From: Nevskia sp964451925
GTDB lineage: Bacteria > Pseudomonadota > Gammaproteobacteria > Nevskiales > Nevskiaceae
DNA: 64,000 nt
NCBI GenBank assembly: GCA_964451925.1
Contig: CAYVKA010000010.1
Coordinates: 35,347 to 99,346 of the forward strand
Direction: 5' to 3'
The position numbers were made by a program, and so were the translations under genes. Of the stretch, positions 32,988-44,833 are shown in pieces. Every line of letters starts with the position of its first letter. Within the stretch, counting starts at the first letter, position 1. Below the pieces are notes generated by a model, which did not search any database, had not been told where the DNA came from, and saw only the letters and a list, made by a program, of their open reading frames with translations.

Positions 32988-34751
32988 ATGCCCCGCATCC
33001 GCCTGCTCCTGCTCTGCTGCGCCCTCTGCGTGAGCGCTCCCGTGCTCGCCGGCGTCGACGTGCGCATTCACGGCCTCGGCTCCGACGAGCAGGACAACGC
33101 CTACGCCCAGCTGCGCCTGCTCGACTACGCCAAGGGCGTGGACGCCAGCAAGGCGCCCGACAAGCTGCAATATGATCCGGCCGAGGTGCAGCGCCTGACC
33201 CGGCAGGGCGAGGACGACATCCGCAAGGCGCTGCAGCCTTTCGGCTGGTACAACCCGGTGATCAGCTCCAGGCTGGAGGGCCAGGCGCCGGACTGGGTCG
33301 CAACCTACGAGGTCGACTCCGGCCCCGAAACCGACATCGGCCGCATCGACATCCAGCTCGACGGCGAAGGCAAGGACTATGCGCCGCTGCTGAAAGTGGT
33401 GCAGCGCCCGCGCCTGAGCGTAGGCCAGCGTCTCAAGCACCAGGACTACGAGGCGCTGAAGACGCGCCTGCTGCAGACGGCCGTCGCCGGCGGCTATATC
33501 GACGCCAGCTTCAGCAAACGCGAGCTGCGCGTCGACGTGGACAGCAACAGCGCCGAGGTGCTGCTGACGCTGGATACCGGTCCCCGCTGGTACTTCGGCG
33601 AGGTCACTATCGAGCAGGACGGCCGCCTCAAGGACCAGCTGCTGCGCCGCTACGTCAAGATCGTGCCGGGCGAGCCCTTCGATTCGTCCAAGGTGCTGGC
33701 CACCCAGTTCAACCTGAGCGACCTGGATTACTTCAAGCTGGTGGAGATGGAGCCGCAGAAGAGCAGGGCCGGGCCGGACCGGCGCATCCCGGTGCTGATC
33801 CACACCACCTCCAAGCAGCCGCGCGTCTACAAGTTCGGCGGCGGCTACGGCACCGACACCGGGCCGCGCGCGCTGGCCGCGATCGAATTCCGCCGCCTCA
33901 ACCAGGAAGGCCACAAGCTGCGCATCACGCTGCAGCCGTCACAGAACATCAGCACTGCCATCGCCGAATACCGCATCCCCTACGGCCAGGTGCCGGGTGA
34001 CGCCATCAGCTTCACCGGCCAGGGGCTGAAGCAGGATTTCCAGGGTGTGCACGAAAACCTGTGGTCGGTCGGGGCCGCCTACAACCGCCAGGACGGCGAC
34101 TGGCAGAAGCGCTACTACCTGAGCTACACCAGCGACGAATACAACCTGCAGAACGAGGCCGGCGAGACCAGCAAGCTGCTGACGCCGGGCATCTCCCTCA
34201 GCACCACTCAGGTCAACGACCCGATCTTTCCGCGCCGCGGCTGGTTCGCCTTCCTCGACCTGCATGGCGGCGCCAGGACGGCGCTGTCCGACACCGATTT
34301 CATCGAGGGCCTGCTGCGGCTGCGCGGCGTCTACCCGTTGAGCCGCAGCGTGCGCCTGCTGGGCCGGGTGGAGGAAGGCGCGGTGCTGGTGTCGGGCTTC
34401 GACCACCTGCCGCCGTCGCAGCGCTTCTTCGCCGGCGGCGACGAGAGCGTGCGCGGCTACAGTTACCACTCGCTGGCGCCGCGCGACGCCCAGGGCAACC
34501 TGATCGGCGGCCGCTACCTCACCACCGGCAGCGTCGAGCTGAACTGGGACGTGTACAAGAGCTACGGCCTGGCGCTGTTCGGCGACGCCGGCGGCGCCGA
34601 CAACGTGCCGCAGGTGCAGCTGCACTACGGCGCCGGCATCGGCCTGCGCTACCGCCTGCCGTTCGGCGCGGTGGCCGTGGACATCGCGCACCCGTTCGAC
34701 ACCGGCGCCGAAGCGGTGCGCCTGCACCTGGGCGTGCGGGTGGGCCTGTGA
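32988..34751 (+). CDS. tamA: Translocation and assembly module protein TamA (Omp85 family)
   Basis: Outer-membrane beta-barrel that works with TamB in autotransporter insertion and in lipid transport between membranes. The 587-residue protein has a signal peptide (1-21), about three POTRA domains (about 22-265) and a C-terminal 16-strand barrel. RRGWFAFLDLHGGA and the FFAGGDESVRGYSYHSLAPRD segment are the Omp85 lid/loop-6 motif region (VRGY), and the chain ends in a hydrophobic terminal strand. Coupled to tamB by TGATG (34749-34753). Confidence 0.94.
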   Translation: MPRIRLLLLCCALCVSAPVLAGVDVRIHGLGSDEQDNAYAQLRLLDYAKGVDASKAPDKLQYDPAEVQRLTRQGEDDIRKALQPFGWYNPVISSRLEGQAPDWVATYEVDSGPETDIGRIDIQLDGEGKDYAPLLKVVQRPRLSVGQRLKHQDYEALKTRLLQTAVAGGYIDASFSKRELRVDVDSNSAEVLLTLDTGPRWYFGEVTIEQDGRLKDQLLRRYVKIVPGEPFDSSKVLATQFNLSDLDYFKLVEMEPQKSRAGPDRRIPVLIHTTSKQPRVYKFGGGYGTDTGPRALAAIEFRRLNQEGHKLRITLQPSQNISTAIAEYRIPYGQVPGDAISFTGQGLKQDFQGVHENLWSVGAAYNRQDGDWQKRYYLSYTSDEYNLQNEAGETSKLLTPGISLSTTQVNDPIFPRRGWFAFLDLHGGARTALSDTDFIEGLLRLRGVYPLSRSVRLLGRVEEGAVLVSGFDHLPPSQRFFAGGDESVRGYSYHSLAPRDAQGNLIGGRYLTTGSVELNWDVYKSYGLALFGDAGGADNVPQVQLHYGAGIGLRYRLPFGAVAVDIAHPFDTGAEAVRLHLGVRVGL

Positions 34752-37700
34752 TGCGCCGCGCGCTGCTGTGGGGCGTGGCGGCGGCGCTGCTGCTGTTGGT
34801 GGCGCTCGGCGGCGGTGCCTGGTGGCTGCTGCGCAGCGACAGCGGCTTGCGCCAGGCTGCCGCGCTGGCGCAGCGCCTGAGCGGCGGCACGCTGCAGCTG
34901 GGCGTGACCCAGGGGCAGCTGCTCGGCGAATTCATCCTCAAGGACCTGCGCTTCCACAGCAGCGACGGCACCCGGATCGAAATCGCCCGCCTGCACCTGC
35001 GCCTGGTGCCGCGTGAGCTGCTGTCGCGCCGGCTGCACCTGCAGGTGGCCGAGGTGGAGGGCCTGCAGCTGTGGCTGGCGCCGTCACAGCCGGCCGCGGC
35101 CAGCGGCCCGCTGCAGCTGCCCAGCCGCCTGCCGCTGGACCTGGTGGTCGATGCGCTGAGCCTGCGCGATTTCCAGCTGCACCAGCCGGGCGAGCCCGAG
35201 CCGTTCCGCATCGGCAGCGCCGCGCTGCAGGGCAGCTGGATCGGCGAGGACATCGTGCTGCAGCGGCTCAGCGCCGAGCTGCGGCAAACCGGGCCGCTGC
35301 TGCTCAGCAGCCGCCTGCACATGTCGGGCGACCGCATCGTGTTCGACGCGCTGAGCCTGAAAGGGCCGGGCGAGATCGAGGGCAGCGGCACGCTGGCGCT
35401 GGAACAGTCTGCCAACGACCTGCGCCTGAGCTGGAAGGAGCTGCGCTGGCCGCTGACCGGCGAGGCCGCGGAGCGCCTGCTCGGCGGCGTCAACGGCAGC
35501 GCCAGGCTGACCGGCCCGCTGCATCGCTACCATCTGCAGCTGGGCACCGACGCGGTGCTGCGCAAGCTGCCGCTCAAGCTCGCCGCCAGCGGCGACGGCG
35601 ACCTGCAGCAGGTGCAGATCGCCGATCTGGGCCTCGATGCCGGCCAGGGTTCGGCCCATGTGCAGGGCAAGCTGGCCTGGGCGCCACAATTGCGCGCCGA
35701 TCTCAAGGGCAGCATCAGCAAGCTCGACCCGGCGCTGTTCGCCGCCGACTGGAAGGGCCAGATCAACGCCCGCTTCGACACGCAGACCACGCTGCGCAAC
35801 AACCAGCCCGATATCGCGTTCAGCCTCGACATCGCGCAGTCGCAGCTGCGCGGCATTGCCTTGAGCCTGTCGGCGCAGGGCAACACCGACACACGCAGTG
35901 TGCAGCTCAAGCAATTCCTGCTGCAGTCCGGCAAGGGCAGCCTGTCGGCCAATGGCGCGGTGGGCTGGGACCCGGCGCTGCGCGCCGACCTCAAGGCGCA
36001 GCTGGCCAACTTCGACCCGGCGCAATTCGCCGCCGCCTTCCCCGGCTCGATCAACGGCAGCATCGTCACACAGACCAGCACGCGCGACGGCAAGCCGGAC
36101 ATCGGCTTCACCGTGAACATCGACCGCTCGCGGCTGCGCGGCAACGCGCTGACGCTCAACGCCAACGCCGATCTGAGCGACGACAGCGTGGCGGTGCAGC
36201 AGCTGGCGCTCAGCATTGGCGCCACCCGCGTGCAGGCCAGCGGCCAGGCCACGCCGCCGTTCGACCTCAAGGGCCGGGTCGACAGCCCCGACCTTTCCGT
36301 GCTGATGCCGGATCTCGGCGGACACGCCGCGTTCGACTTCAGCCTGCAGGGTCCGCTCGACACTCCGCACCTGGTCAGCAAGGGCAGCGCCCAGGCGCTG
36401 CGCTATCAGGCCTACCGCGTCGCCAGGCTGGACTGGGACGCCGATGTCGATCCGTCCAGGCCCTCGCACCTGCAGATCACCGCCGGCGAGGCGCATGCCG
36501 GCATCCTCATCCACAGCGCCAGGCTGAACCTGAGCGGTCAGGAGGTCTACCATCACGCGCAACTTGACGTGGCCAGCGAGCGCGGCGACCTCGACGTGGC
36601 GGTAGACGGCGGCTACGACCGGCGGCGGCAGGAGTGGGGCGGCCAGATCAGCTCCGGCCGCGTGGCGCCCAGCGATCTGCCGCCGTGGACCCTGGAGAAA
36701 GCCGCCGGCCTGCTGCTCGGCGCCTCGCGCCAGAGCCTGGAGCCGGCCTGCTTCTCCGGCGACGGCGGCCGCGCCTGCCTGCGGCTGGAGCAGAATGTGA
36801 CCGCCGCCGGCCTGCGCCTGTCGCTCGACCTCGACAAGCTGCTGCTGGCTGCGTTCAAGCCGCTGCTGCCGCCGCAGTACCAGGTCGACGGGCAGCTCAG
36901 CGGCGGCGGCAGCGTCGAGATCGCGCATGGCGACGTCGCGGCGATCAATGTCGAACTGCATACCGACACGCTGCACATCCAGGCGCCCAAGGCTCCGCCG
37001 GTGGAGATCCAGCCGAGCACGCTCAAGGCCGACGACAACGGCGGCACGCTGCACGCGGTGCTCGACCTGCACCTGCCGCAAGGCTCGGTCGGCGCCGACC
37101 TCAGCGCCGCGCCCGGCGCCGACTTCCAGGCGCGCCCGCTCGGCGGCCAGGTGCATGCGCAGATTCCGGACCTGGGCTTCGTGCAGTCCTTCGTGCCGGA
37201 ACTGCAGTCGGTGGGCGGCTCGGTCAACGGCTCGCTGGAACTGGGCGGCAGCATCGGCCTGCCGCGCGTGCACGGCCAGATCGCCCTGCGGGACGGCCAC
37301 GCCCGGGTGCCGCTGGCCGGCATCGAACTGCAGCAGATCCAGCTCAGCCTGACCGGCGCCGGCGAGGGCGCGCTGGCGCTGGACGGCTCGCTGCAGTCGG
37401 GCGGCGGCAAGCTGGCCATCAGCGGCACACTGGACCCATCGGTGGCGCCGCCGCGCGCCGACCTGCGGCTGCAGGGCCAGGATTTCCAGGCGCTGGCCAA
37501 CAGCGACGCGCGCATCTGGGTGACGCCGGACCTGCACCTGGTGAGCGACGCCGACGGCATGCACCTGGACGGCACGCTGATTGTGCCCAAGGCCGAGATC
37601 ACGCCACAGGGCCTGGGCAACAACGGCGTGCCGGTGAGCCAGGATCAAATCATTGTCGGCGCCGAGCCGGCATCGGCGCAGCAGCCGCTGCTGCTGTACA

Positions 37701-38488
37701 GCAACATCACCGTGACGCTGGGCGACGCGGTGGACTTCAAGGGCTTCGGCCTCAGCACGCGGCTCGAAGGCGGGGTGACGGTGAACGAGGAGCCGCAGCA
37801 CGCCGCCACCGGCTTCGGCGAGCTGCGCCTGGTGAACGGGCGCTATCAGGCCTACGGCCAGGACCTGACCATCGAAACCGGCCGCCTGATCTTCGACGGC
37901 GGGCCGGTGACCAGTCCGGCGGTGGACCTGTACGCCACGCGCCATCCGCAGGCGGACATCACTGTCGGCGTGCGCGTGCGCGGCACGCTGGACAAGCCGC
38001 TGCTGACGCTGCAGTCGGAACCGGCCATGCCGCGCGAGCAGCAGCTGTCCTGGCTGGTGCTGGGCCGCTCGCTCGACCAGAGCTCGTCCAGCGACCGCAG
38101 CGCCATGTCGCAGGCGGCGCTGTCGCTGGGCCTGTCCGGCGGCGACTACCTGGCGCAGAAGATCGGCAAGAGCGTCGGCCTGGACCAGATTTCCATCGGC
38201 CAGGGGCCGGTGGGCGGCTCCGACGTGGCCGCCGACGCCACCACCATCCAGGGCTCGCAGGCGGCGCAGAACGCCGGCAGCACCACCGCCTACACCTCGC
38301 AGGCGGCGCAGCTGACGCTGGGCAAGTACCTCACCCCCAAGCTGTTCATCAGCTATGGCGTCAGCCTGTTCCAGCCGGGCCAGACCTTCCGCCTGCTGTA
38401 CGACATCGGCCACGGCTTCAAGCTGCAGACCGAGTCCGGCGTGGCCAGCGGCGGCGACCTGATCTACACCTTCGAGCGCGGCAAGTAA
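34751..38488 (+). CDS. tamB: Translocation and assembly module protein TamB
   Basis: Inner-membrane-anchored periplasm-spanning AsmA-like protein, 1245 residues. A single N-terminal helix (about 5-27, LLWGVAAALLLLVALGGGAWWLL) is followed by a very long repetitive beta-groove and a C-terminal DUF490 domain (from about 900; FKGFGLSTRLEGGVTVNEEP, LTIETGRLIFDGGPVTSPAVDLYATR). The end GGDLIYTFERGK is typical. The groove probably conducts phospholipids to TamA at the outer membrane. Repeats such as DPALRADLKAQLANFDPAQFAAAFPGSING and its neighbour near 330-345 show internal duplication. The start overlaps tamA by one base. Confidence 0.94.
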   Translation: MRRALLWGVAAALLLLVALGGGAWWLLRSDSGLRQAAALAQRLSGGTLQLGVTQGQLLGEFILKDLRFHSSDGTRIEIARLHLRLVPRELLSRRLHLQVAEVEGLQLWLAPSQPAAASGPLQLPSRLPLDLVVDALSLRDFQLHQPGEPEPFRIGSAALQGSWIGEDIVLQRLSAELRQTGPLLLSSRLHMSGDRIVFDALSLKGPGEIEGSGTLALEQSANDLRLSWKELRWPLTGEAAERLLGGVNGSARLTGPLHRYHLQLGTDAVLRKLPLKLAASGDGDLQQVQIADLGLDAGQGSAHVQGKLAWAPQLRADLKGSISKLDPALFAADWKGQINARFDTQTTLRNNQPDIAFSLDIAQSQLRGIALSLSAQGNTDTRSVQLKQFLLQSGKGSLSANGAVGWDPALRADLKAQLANFDPAQFAAAFPGSINGSIVTQTSTRDGKPDIGFTVNIDRSRLRGNALTLNANADLSDDSVAVQQLALSIGATRVQASGQATPPFDLKGRVDSPDLSVLMPDLGGHAAFDFSLQGPLDTPHLVSKGSAQALRYQAYRVARLDWDADVDPSRPSHLQITAGEAHAGILIHSARLNLSGQEVYHHAQLDVASERGDLDVAVDGGYDRRRQEWGGQISSGRVAPSDLPPWTLEKAAGLLLGASRQSLEPACFSGDGGRACLRLEQNVTAAGLRLSLDLDKLLLAAFKPLLPPQYQVDGQLSGGGSVEIAHGDVAAINVELHTDTLHIQAPKAPPVEIQPSTLKADDNGGTLHAVLDLHLPQGSVGADLSAAPGADFQARPLGGQVHAQIPDLGFVQSFVPELQSVGGSVNGSLELGGSIGLPRVHGQIALRDGHARVPLAGIELQQIQLSLTGAGEGALALDGSLQSGGGKLAISGTLDPSVAPPRADLRLQGQDFQALANSDARIWVTPDLHLVSDADGMHLDGTLIVPKAEITPQGLGNNGVPVSQDQIIVGAEPASAQQPLLLYSNITVTLGDAVDFKGFGLSTRLEGGVTVNEEPQHAATGFGELRLVNGRYQAYGQDLTIETGRLIFDGGPVTSPAVDLYATRHPQADITVGVRVRGTLDKPLLTLQSEPAMPREQQLSWLVLGRSLDQSSSSDRSAMSQAALSLGLSGGDYLAQKIGKSVGLDQISIGQGPVGGSDVAADATTIQGSQAAQNAGSTTAYTSQAAQLTLGKYLTPKLFISYGVSLFQPGQTFRLLYDIGHGFKLQTESGVASGGDLIYTFERGK

Positions 38489-38509
38489 GAACCCAAGGGG
38501 GCGGACAAC

Positions 38510-39310
38510 ATGAGCCGACGGCTGCTGGTCTACCTGCTGAGCACGTTCGCCGTCACCTGGGGTGCCTGGGGCAGCCTGGCGGTGCTGGCAGCGCGCGGCG
38601 CCCTGAGCTACGGGCAGGCGCCGTTCATGGCGCTGTACATCCTCGGCGGCTTCGGCCCCGCCATCGGCGCCTATGCCGCGCTGCTGGCGACGCCCGGCCA
38701 GGGGCCGCTTGGCGAATATCACCGGCGCCTGCTGCGCTGGCGCGTGGCGCCGTGGCTGTATGCCGCCGCGCCCGGCCTGCCGCTGGCGATCGCGGCCATG
38801 GCGCTGGGCATCGCGCTGCAGCTGAACCCCGCGCTGTCGGCCGCGGTCACGGTCAAACCCTGGACGGCGTTCCTGCCGCTGTTCGGCATGATGCTGGTGG
38901 GCGGCGGCGTCGAGGAGCTGGGCTGGCGCGGCATCGCCCAGCCGGAACTGGCGCGCCGCCATGGGCCGCTGCCGGCCGCCCTTGTGGTGGGCCTGGTGTG
39001 GGCCTTGTGGCATCTGCCGCTGTTCCACATTCCGGGCGTCAGCCAATACGGCGGCAGCTTCCCGCATTTCGCCGCCGGGGTGTTCGGCTCGGCGCTGCTG
39101 CTGGCCGGGGTGTACCAGCGCAGCGGCAGCATCCTGCTGTGCATCGTCTGTCACGCGGCCGGCAATGCCGCCACCGCCATGGGCCTGGCGGTGCCGGCAC
39201 AGGCGCTGTGGCTGAGCCTGCTCGCGCCCTGCCTCAGTGCGCTGGCCGGGGCGGGGCTGCTGCTGCCGGCGCGGCGCGCACCCGGCGGCAGCGCGCCGCA
39301 AGGCGCCTGA
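38510..39310 (+). CDS. CPBP-family intramembrane metalloprotease
   Basis: Polytopic membrane protein of 266 residues with about eight helices. The conserved motifs of the CAAX-protease/bacteriocin-processing (CPBP) family are present: EELGWRG (Glu135, Glu136, Arg140), WALWHLPLF (His168) and the terminal CHAAGN segment. These residues form the proposed intramembrane metal site. The substrate is unknown. The gene follows tamB by 21 bases on the same strand and has a GGGGGCGG-type ribosome site, so it may be co-transcribed with tamAB. Confidence 0.88.
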   Translation: MSRRLLVYLLSTFAVTWGAWGSLAVLAARGALSYGQAPFMALYILGGFGPAIGAYAALLATPGQGPLGEYHRRLLRWRVAPWLYAAAPGLPLAIAAMALGIALQLNPALSAAVTVKPWTAFLPLFGMMLVGGGVEELGWRGIAQPELARRHGPLPAALVVGLVWALWHLPLFHIPGVSQYGGSFPHFAAGVFGSALLLAGVYQRSGSILLCIVCHAAGNAATAMGLAVPAQALWLSLLAPCLSALAGAGLLLPARRAPGGSAPQGA

Positions 39311-39334
39311 CTCCGCCTCGCGCGGCGGCGCCGC

Positions 39335-40009
39335 TCAGGCCAGGCGCGCGCGCATCCAGCTGGCGATCAGGTCCACTTCCTCGGCGCAGACCTGATGCTG
39401 CATCGGGTAGTCGTGCCATTCCACCTGGCAGCCGAGCTGGCGCAGGCCGTCGCGGCTGCTGCTGCCCAGCGCCAGCGGCAGGACGTTGTCGTACAGCCCA
39501 TGGCACATCAGGATCGGCGTGGCGCGGCCGGCGGCGGTCAGCTCGGTGAAGATGCTGGTATGCAGCGGCAGGTAGGTGGACAGGGCGAGGATGCCGGCCA
39601 GCGGCTCGGCCTGGCGCAGACCGGCGTGCAGCGCGATGGCGCCGCCCTGCGAAAAGCCGGCCAGCACGATGCGCTGGCGCACGATGCCGGCCGCCACTTC
39701 GCGCTCGATCAGGTCTTGCACCAGCGCCGCCGAGGCGCGGATGCCGGCGCCGTCCTGCTGGTCGCTGCGCGTCAGGCTGACGATGTCGTACCAGCCGCGC
39801 ATGCGCATGCCGCCGTTGATGGTGATCGGCCGCACCGGCGCATGCGGGAAGATGAAGCGCGCCGCGATGGCGGCGGGCAGGCGCAGCTCCGGCACCAGCG
39901 GCGCGAAATCGTGTCCGTCCGCGCCCAGGCCGTGCAGCCAGATGACGCTGGCATTGGCCGCGACGGACGGCTCCAGGCGCACGGCTTCGCTCGATTCGAT
40001 GGTCTTCAT
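39335..40009 (-). CDS. Carboxylesterase of the alpha/beta-hydrolase phospholipase/thioesterase family
   Basis: Cytoplasmic esterase of 224 residues related to acyl-protein thioesterases and Pseudomonas carboxylesterase EstB. WLHGLGADGHDF (24-35) forms the oxyanion region, GFSQGG carries the nucleophile Ser120, and Asp174 (GLYDNVLP) and His205 (MQHQVC) complete the triad. Length and motif spacing are standard. The start at 40009 is the ATG before KTIESS. It is convergent with the CPBP gene and divergent from lptM. The physiological substrate is unknown. Confidence 0.92.
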   Translation of the reverse strand: MKTIESSEAVRLEPSVAANASVIWLHGLGADGHDFAPLVPELRLPAAIAARFIFPHAPVRPITINGGMRMRGWYDIVSLTRSDQQDGAGIRASAALVQDLIEREVAAGIVRQRIVLAGFSQGGAIALHAGLRQAEPLAGILALSTYLPLHTSIFTELTAAGRATPILMCHGLYDNVLPLALGSSSRDGLRQLGCQVEWHDYPMQHQVCAEEVDLIASWMRARLA

Positions 40010-40118
40010 GGGTTCCAGGTGGTTTCGCCCGGCGATTGTGCCGACGCCGCAGTGCCAGGGGCAACCGCTGGTAAACTGGGCGGACGGTTTTCCCGGCCGC
40101 TCTCCCCACCGGAACGCG

Positions 40119-40364
40119 ATGATGAAACGCAGTATCCTCTGCCTGGCCGCGCTGCTGCTGTCCGCCTGCGGCGCCTCCGGCGCGCTGTACCTGCCGGACC
40201 ATCCCAGGCACAAGGCCAATCCGCTGAACAAGGAGCCGCAGCACAAGAGCGACGGCGCGCCGTCCACCGTGCCCGCAGTGCCGGCCGCAGCCGGCGCCCC
40301 GAATCCTTCCGCCGCCCCGCAACCGAACACCGATCCGGCCGCCGCGCCGGCGCCGCAGCCCTAA
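40119..40364 (+). CDS. lptM: Small lipoprotein LptM (YifL/LppL type)
   Basis: 81-residue lipoprotein: signal peptide with lipobox LLSAC (Cys17), then CGASGALYLPD, which matches the CGxxGxLYxP hallmark of LptM. In E. coli LptM helps LptD form its correct disulfides during LPS-translocon assembly. The rest is a low-complexity Pro/Ala tail. Two tandem ATG codons (40119 and 40122) are possible starts. It is coupled to lysA by a TAATG junction (40362-40366), the same neighbour arrangement seen in many Gammaproteobacteria. Confidence 0.87.
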   Translation: MMKRSILCLAALLLSACGASGALYLPDHPRHKANPLNKEPQHKSDGAPSTVPAVPAAAGAPNPSAAPQPNTDPAAAPAPQP

Positions 40365-41611
40365 TGGACCATTTCAACTACAGGAACGGCGAACTCCACG
40401 CCGAGGATGTGCCGCTGTCCGCCATCGCCGCACGCTACGGCACGCCGACTTACGTCTATTCGCGCGCAACGCTGAGCCGCCACTACCGCGCCTTCGACGA
40501 GGCGCTGGCGGGGCTGGACCACCGCGTCTGCTACGCGGTGAAGGCCAACTCGACGCTGGCTGTGCTGCAGGTGCTGGCGCGCCTCGGCGCCGGCTTCGAC
40601 ATCGTCTCCGGCGGCGAGCTGCAACGGGTGTTGCGCGCCGGCGGCGCCGCCGACCGGGTGGTGTTCTCGGGTGTCGGCAAGAGCGCCGGCGAGATGGTGC
40701 AGGCGCTGGACGCGGGCATCTACTGCTTCAATGTCGAGTCCGAGGCCGAACTGCTGCGCCTAAGCGGCATCGCCGCGCAACGCGGGCAGCGCGCGCGCAT
40801 CGCGCTGCGCGTCAATCCGGACGTGGACGCGCACACCCATCCCTACATCTCCACCGGCCTGAAGGAGAACAAGTTCGGCGTCGACATCGGCGAGGCCGAG
40901 CGGCTCTATGCGCTGGCGCAGGGCCTGCCGGGCGTCGAGGTGCATGGCGTGGCCTGCCATATCGGCTCGCAGCTGCTGCAGCTGTCGCCGTTCCTCGATG
41001 CGCTGGATCGGGTGCTGGCGCTGATCGACCGGCTTGGCGCTGCGGGCATCCGCCTGCGCCACATCGACGTCGGCGGCGGCCTGGGCGTGCGCTACCACGA
41101 CGAGACGCCGCCCGAGCCGGCGCAGTGGGCGCGGGCGCTGCGCCCGAAGCTGGAAGGCCGCGGCCTCACCGTGATGACCGAGCCGGGCCGCGCCATTGCC
41201 GGCAACGCCGGCATCCTGCTGACCCGGGTCGAGCTGCTCAAGCCGACGGCGCACAAGAATTTCGCGGTGATCGACGCCGCCATGAACGACCTGATCCGTC
41301 CCTCCTTCTACGATGCCTGGCATGCGGTGCTGCCGGTGCGCGAGCACAGCCCGTCGGCGTTGCAGACCTGGGATCTGGTGGGCCCGGTGTGCGAAAGCGG
41401 CGACTGGCTGGCGCGCGAGCGCCAGCTGGCCCTGGCCGAGGGCGACCTGCTGGCATTCCGCACCGCCGGCGCCTACGGCTTCACCATGAGCTCCAACTAC
41501 AACACGCGGCCGCGAGCCGCCGAGGTGCTGGTGGACGGCGCGCAGATGTATCTGGCGCGCGCCCGCGAGACCTTCGAGGACCTGGTGCGCGGCGAGAGCC
41601 TGTTGCCATGA
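40364..41611 (+). CDS. lysA: Diaminopimelate decarboxylase LysA
   Basis: PLP enzyme converting meso-diaminopimelate to L-lysine. The 415-residue fold-III protein has the PLP lysine in CYAVKAN (Lys60), the phosphate-binding CHIGSQ segment and GGGLGV loop, and the C-terminal VGPVCESGDWLA with the conserved Cys-Glu-Ser of the partner-subunit active site. YGFTMSSNYNTRPRAAEVLV is typical. In many relatives dapF follows lysA; here polA follows after 46 bases instead. Confidence 0.96.
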   Translation: MDHFNYRNGELHAEDVPLSAIAARYGTPTYVYSRATLSRHYRAFDEALAGLDHRVCYAVKANSTLAVLQVLARLGAGFDIVSGGELQRVLRAGGAADRVVFSGVGKSAGEMVQALDAGIYCFNVESEAELLRLSGIAAQRGQRARIALRVNPDVDAHTHPYISTGLKENKFGVDIGEAERLYALAQGLPGVEVHGVACHIGSQLLQLSPFLDALDRVLALIDRLGAAGIRLRHIDVGGGLGVRYHDETPPEPAQWARALRPKLEGRGLTVMTEPGRAIAGNAGILLTRVELLKPTAHKNFAVIDAAMNDLIRPSFYDAWHAVLPVREHSPSALQTWDLVGPVCESGDWLARERQLALAEGDLLAFRTAGAYGFTMSSNYNTRPRAAEVLVDGAQMYLARARETFEDLVRGESLLP

Positions 41612-41657
41612 GCGGCGGCAACCGGCAATCGGCGGCCGCAGGCGCCGGGCGGCCGCG

Positions 41658-44441
<2,784 letters not shown>

Positions 44442-44570
44442 GCGCCTTTCGACGGCGTTGCGCGAAGTTTGCCGAAGAAAACAGGGGTCACTATTCTCGG
44501 CCACTTCCATCGCTCAGAGAATAAGTATTTGTTATTCAACAGATTACGCATTTTTGATTGACGTTTTTGG

Positions 44571-44600
44571 CGCGCTGCAAAATTTTGTTGCAGCGCGTTT
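44571..44600 (+). terminator. Terminator-like hairpin after polA, abutting the first sRNA promoter
   Basis: CGCGCTGCAA (44571-44580) and TTGCAGCGCG (44588-44597) form a perfect 10-bp stem with a 7-base AT loop, followed by only three T. The -35 element of the first small RNA begins at the last T. It probably ends polA transcription 130 bases after the stop, insulating the small RNAs. The preceding 44500-44570 is notably AT-rich for this genome and holds no gene. Confidence 0.6.
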
Positions 44601-44627
44601 GAACTTCAGCCCTCCGGCCACATCTAA
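44600..44627 (+). promoter_or_regulatory. Sigma-E-type promoter of sRNA copy 1
   Basis: TGAACTT (44600-44606), 16 bases, TCTAA (44623-44627). Matches the extracytoplasmic-function sigma-E/AlgU pattern GAACTT-N16/17-TCTGA-like, seven bases before GAACGG where the RNA is expected to begin. Read as sigma-70 it would be TTGAAC with 18 bases to TCTAAT, a less good fit. The same arrangement precedes the other three copies. Confidence 0.75.
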
Positions 44628-44633
44628 TCCTGC

Positions 44634-44747
44634 GAACGGTGACTCCCTTTCCCGTTCTCCGTCTTCACTCCCTAGACGGACATTCCGGTTCCCCCAAGCC
44701 GGAGCTCGTTGCCCGGTGGATTCCCCCGATCCGCCGGGCATTTTTTT
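44634..44747 (+). ncRNA. C-rich-loop small RNA, copy 1
   Basis: Predicted transcript of about 114 nt with four hairpins. Stem 1 GAACGG/CCGTTC (44634-44639/44652-44657) has loop TGACTCCCTTTC. Stem 2 CCGTCT/AGACGG (44659-44664/44674-44679) has loop TCACTCCCT. Stem 3 TCCGG/CCGGA (44684-44688/44699-44703) has a loop with five C. Stem 4 is the terminator (44711-44739) with loop TCCCCCG, then seven T. Every loop exposes CTCCC or CCCCC, which could pair with Shine-Dalgarno sequences. It is the first of three tandem paralogues after polA, in the position held by Spot 42 in enterics and ErsA in Pseudomonas. Function is inferred, not shown. Confidence 0.85.
44711..44747 (+). terminator. Intrinsic terminator of sRNA copy 1
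   Basis: Stem GCCCGGTGGAT (44711-44721) / ATCCGCCGGGC (44729-44739) with one G-T wobble, loop TCCCCCG, one A and seven T (44741-44747). Confidence 0.92.
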
Positions 44748-44798
44748 GTGCGCCGGCGGTCCGCGCCGTTGGGCCAGCGGATTTTCTTGTCGAACTCT

Positions 44799-44827
44799 TG
44801 AACTTTTCGCGCGGCGCCCTGATCTAA
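44799..44827 (+). promoter_or_regulatory. Sigma-E-type promoter of sRNA copy 2
   Basis: TGAACTT (44799-44805), 17 bases, TCTAA (44823-44827), seven bases before the GAACGG of copy 2. The spacer is one base longer than at copies 1, 3 and 4, which may alter strength. Confidence 0.72.
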
Positions 44828-44833
44828 GCCTGT

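Noticed and set aside
35084..39301. A 1405-codon open frame antisense to tamB
   Set aside because: Composition (Gln/His/Arg/Ala-rich, no domains) is that of a shadow frame of a GC-rich gene; TamB on the plus strand is unmistakable.
44480..44505. AACAGGGGTCAC motif resembling sequences linked to REP-associated transposases
   Set aside because: Only a short fragment without a transposase gene or paired repeat; too little to call a mobile element.
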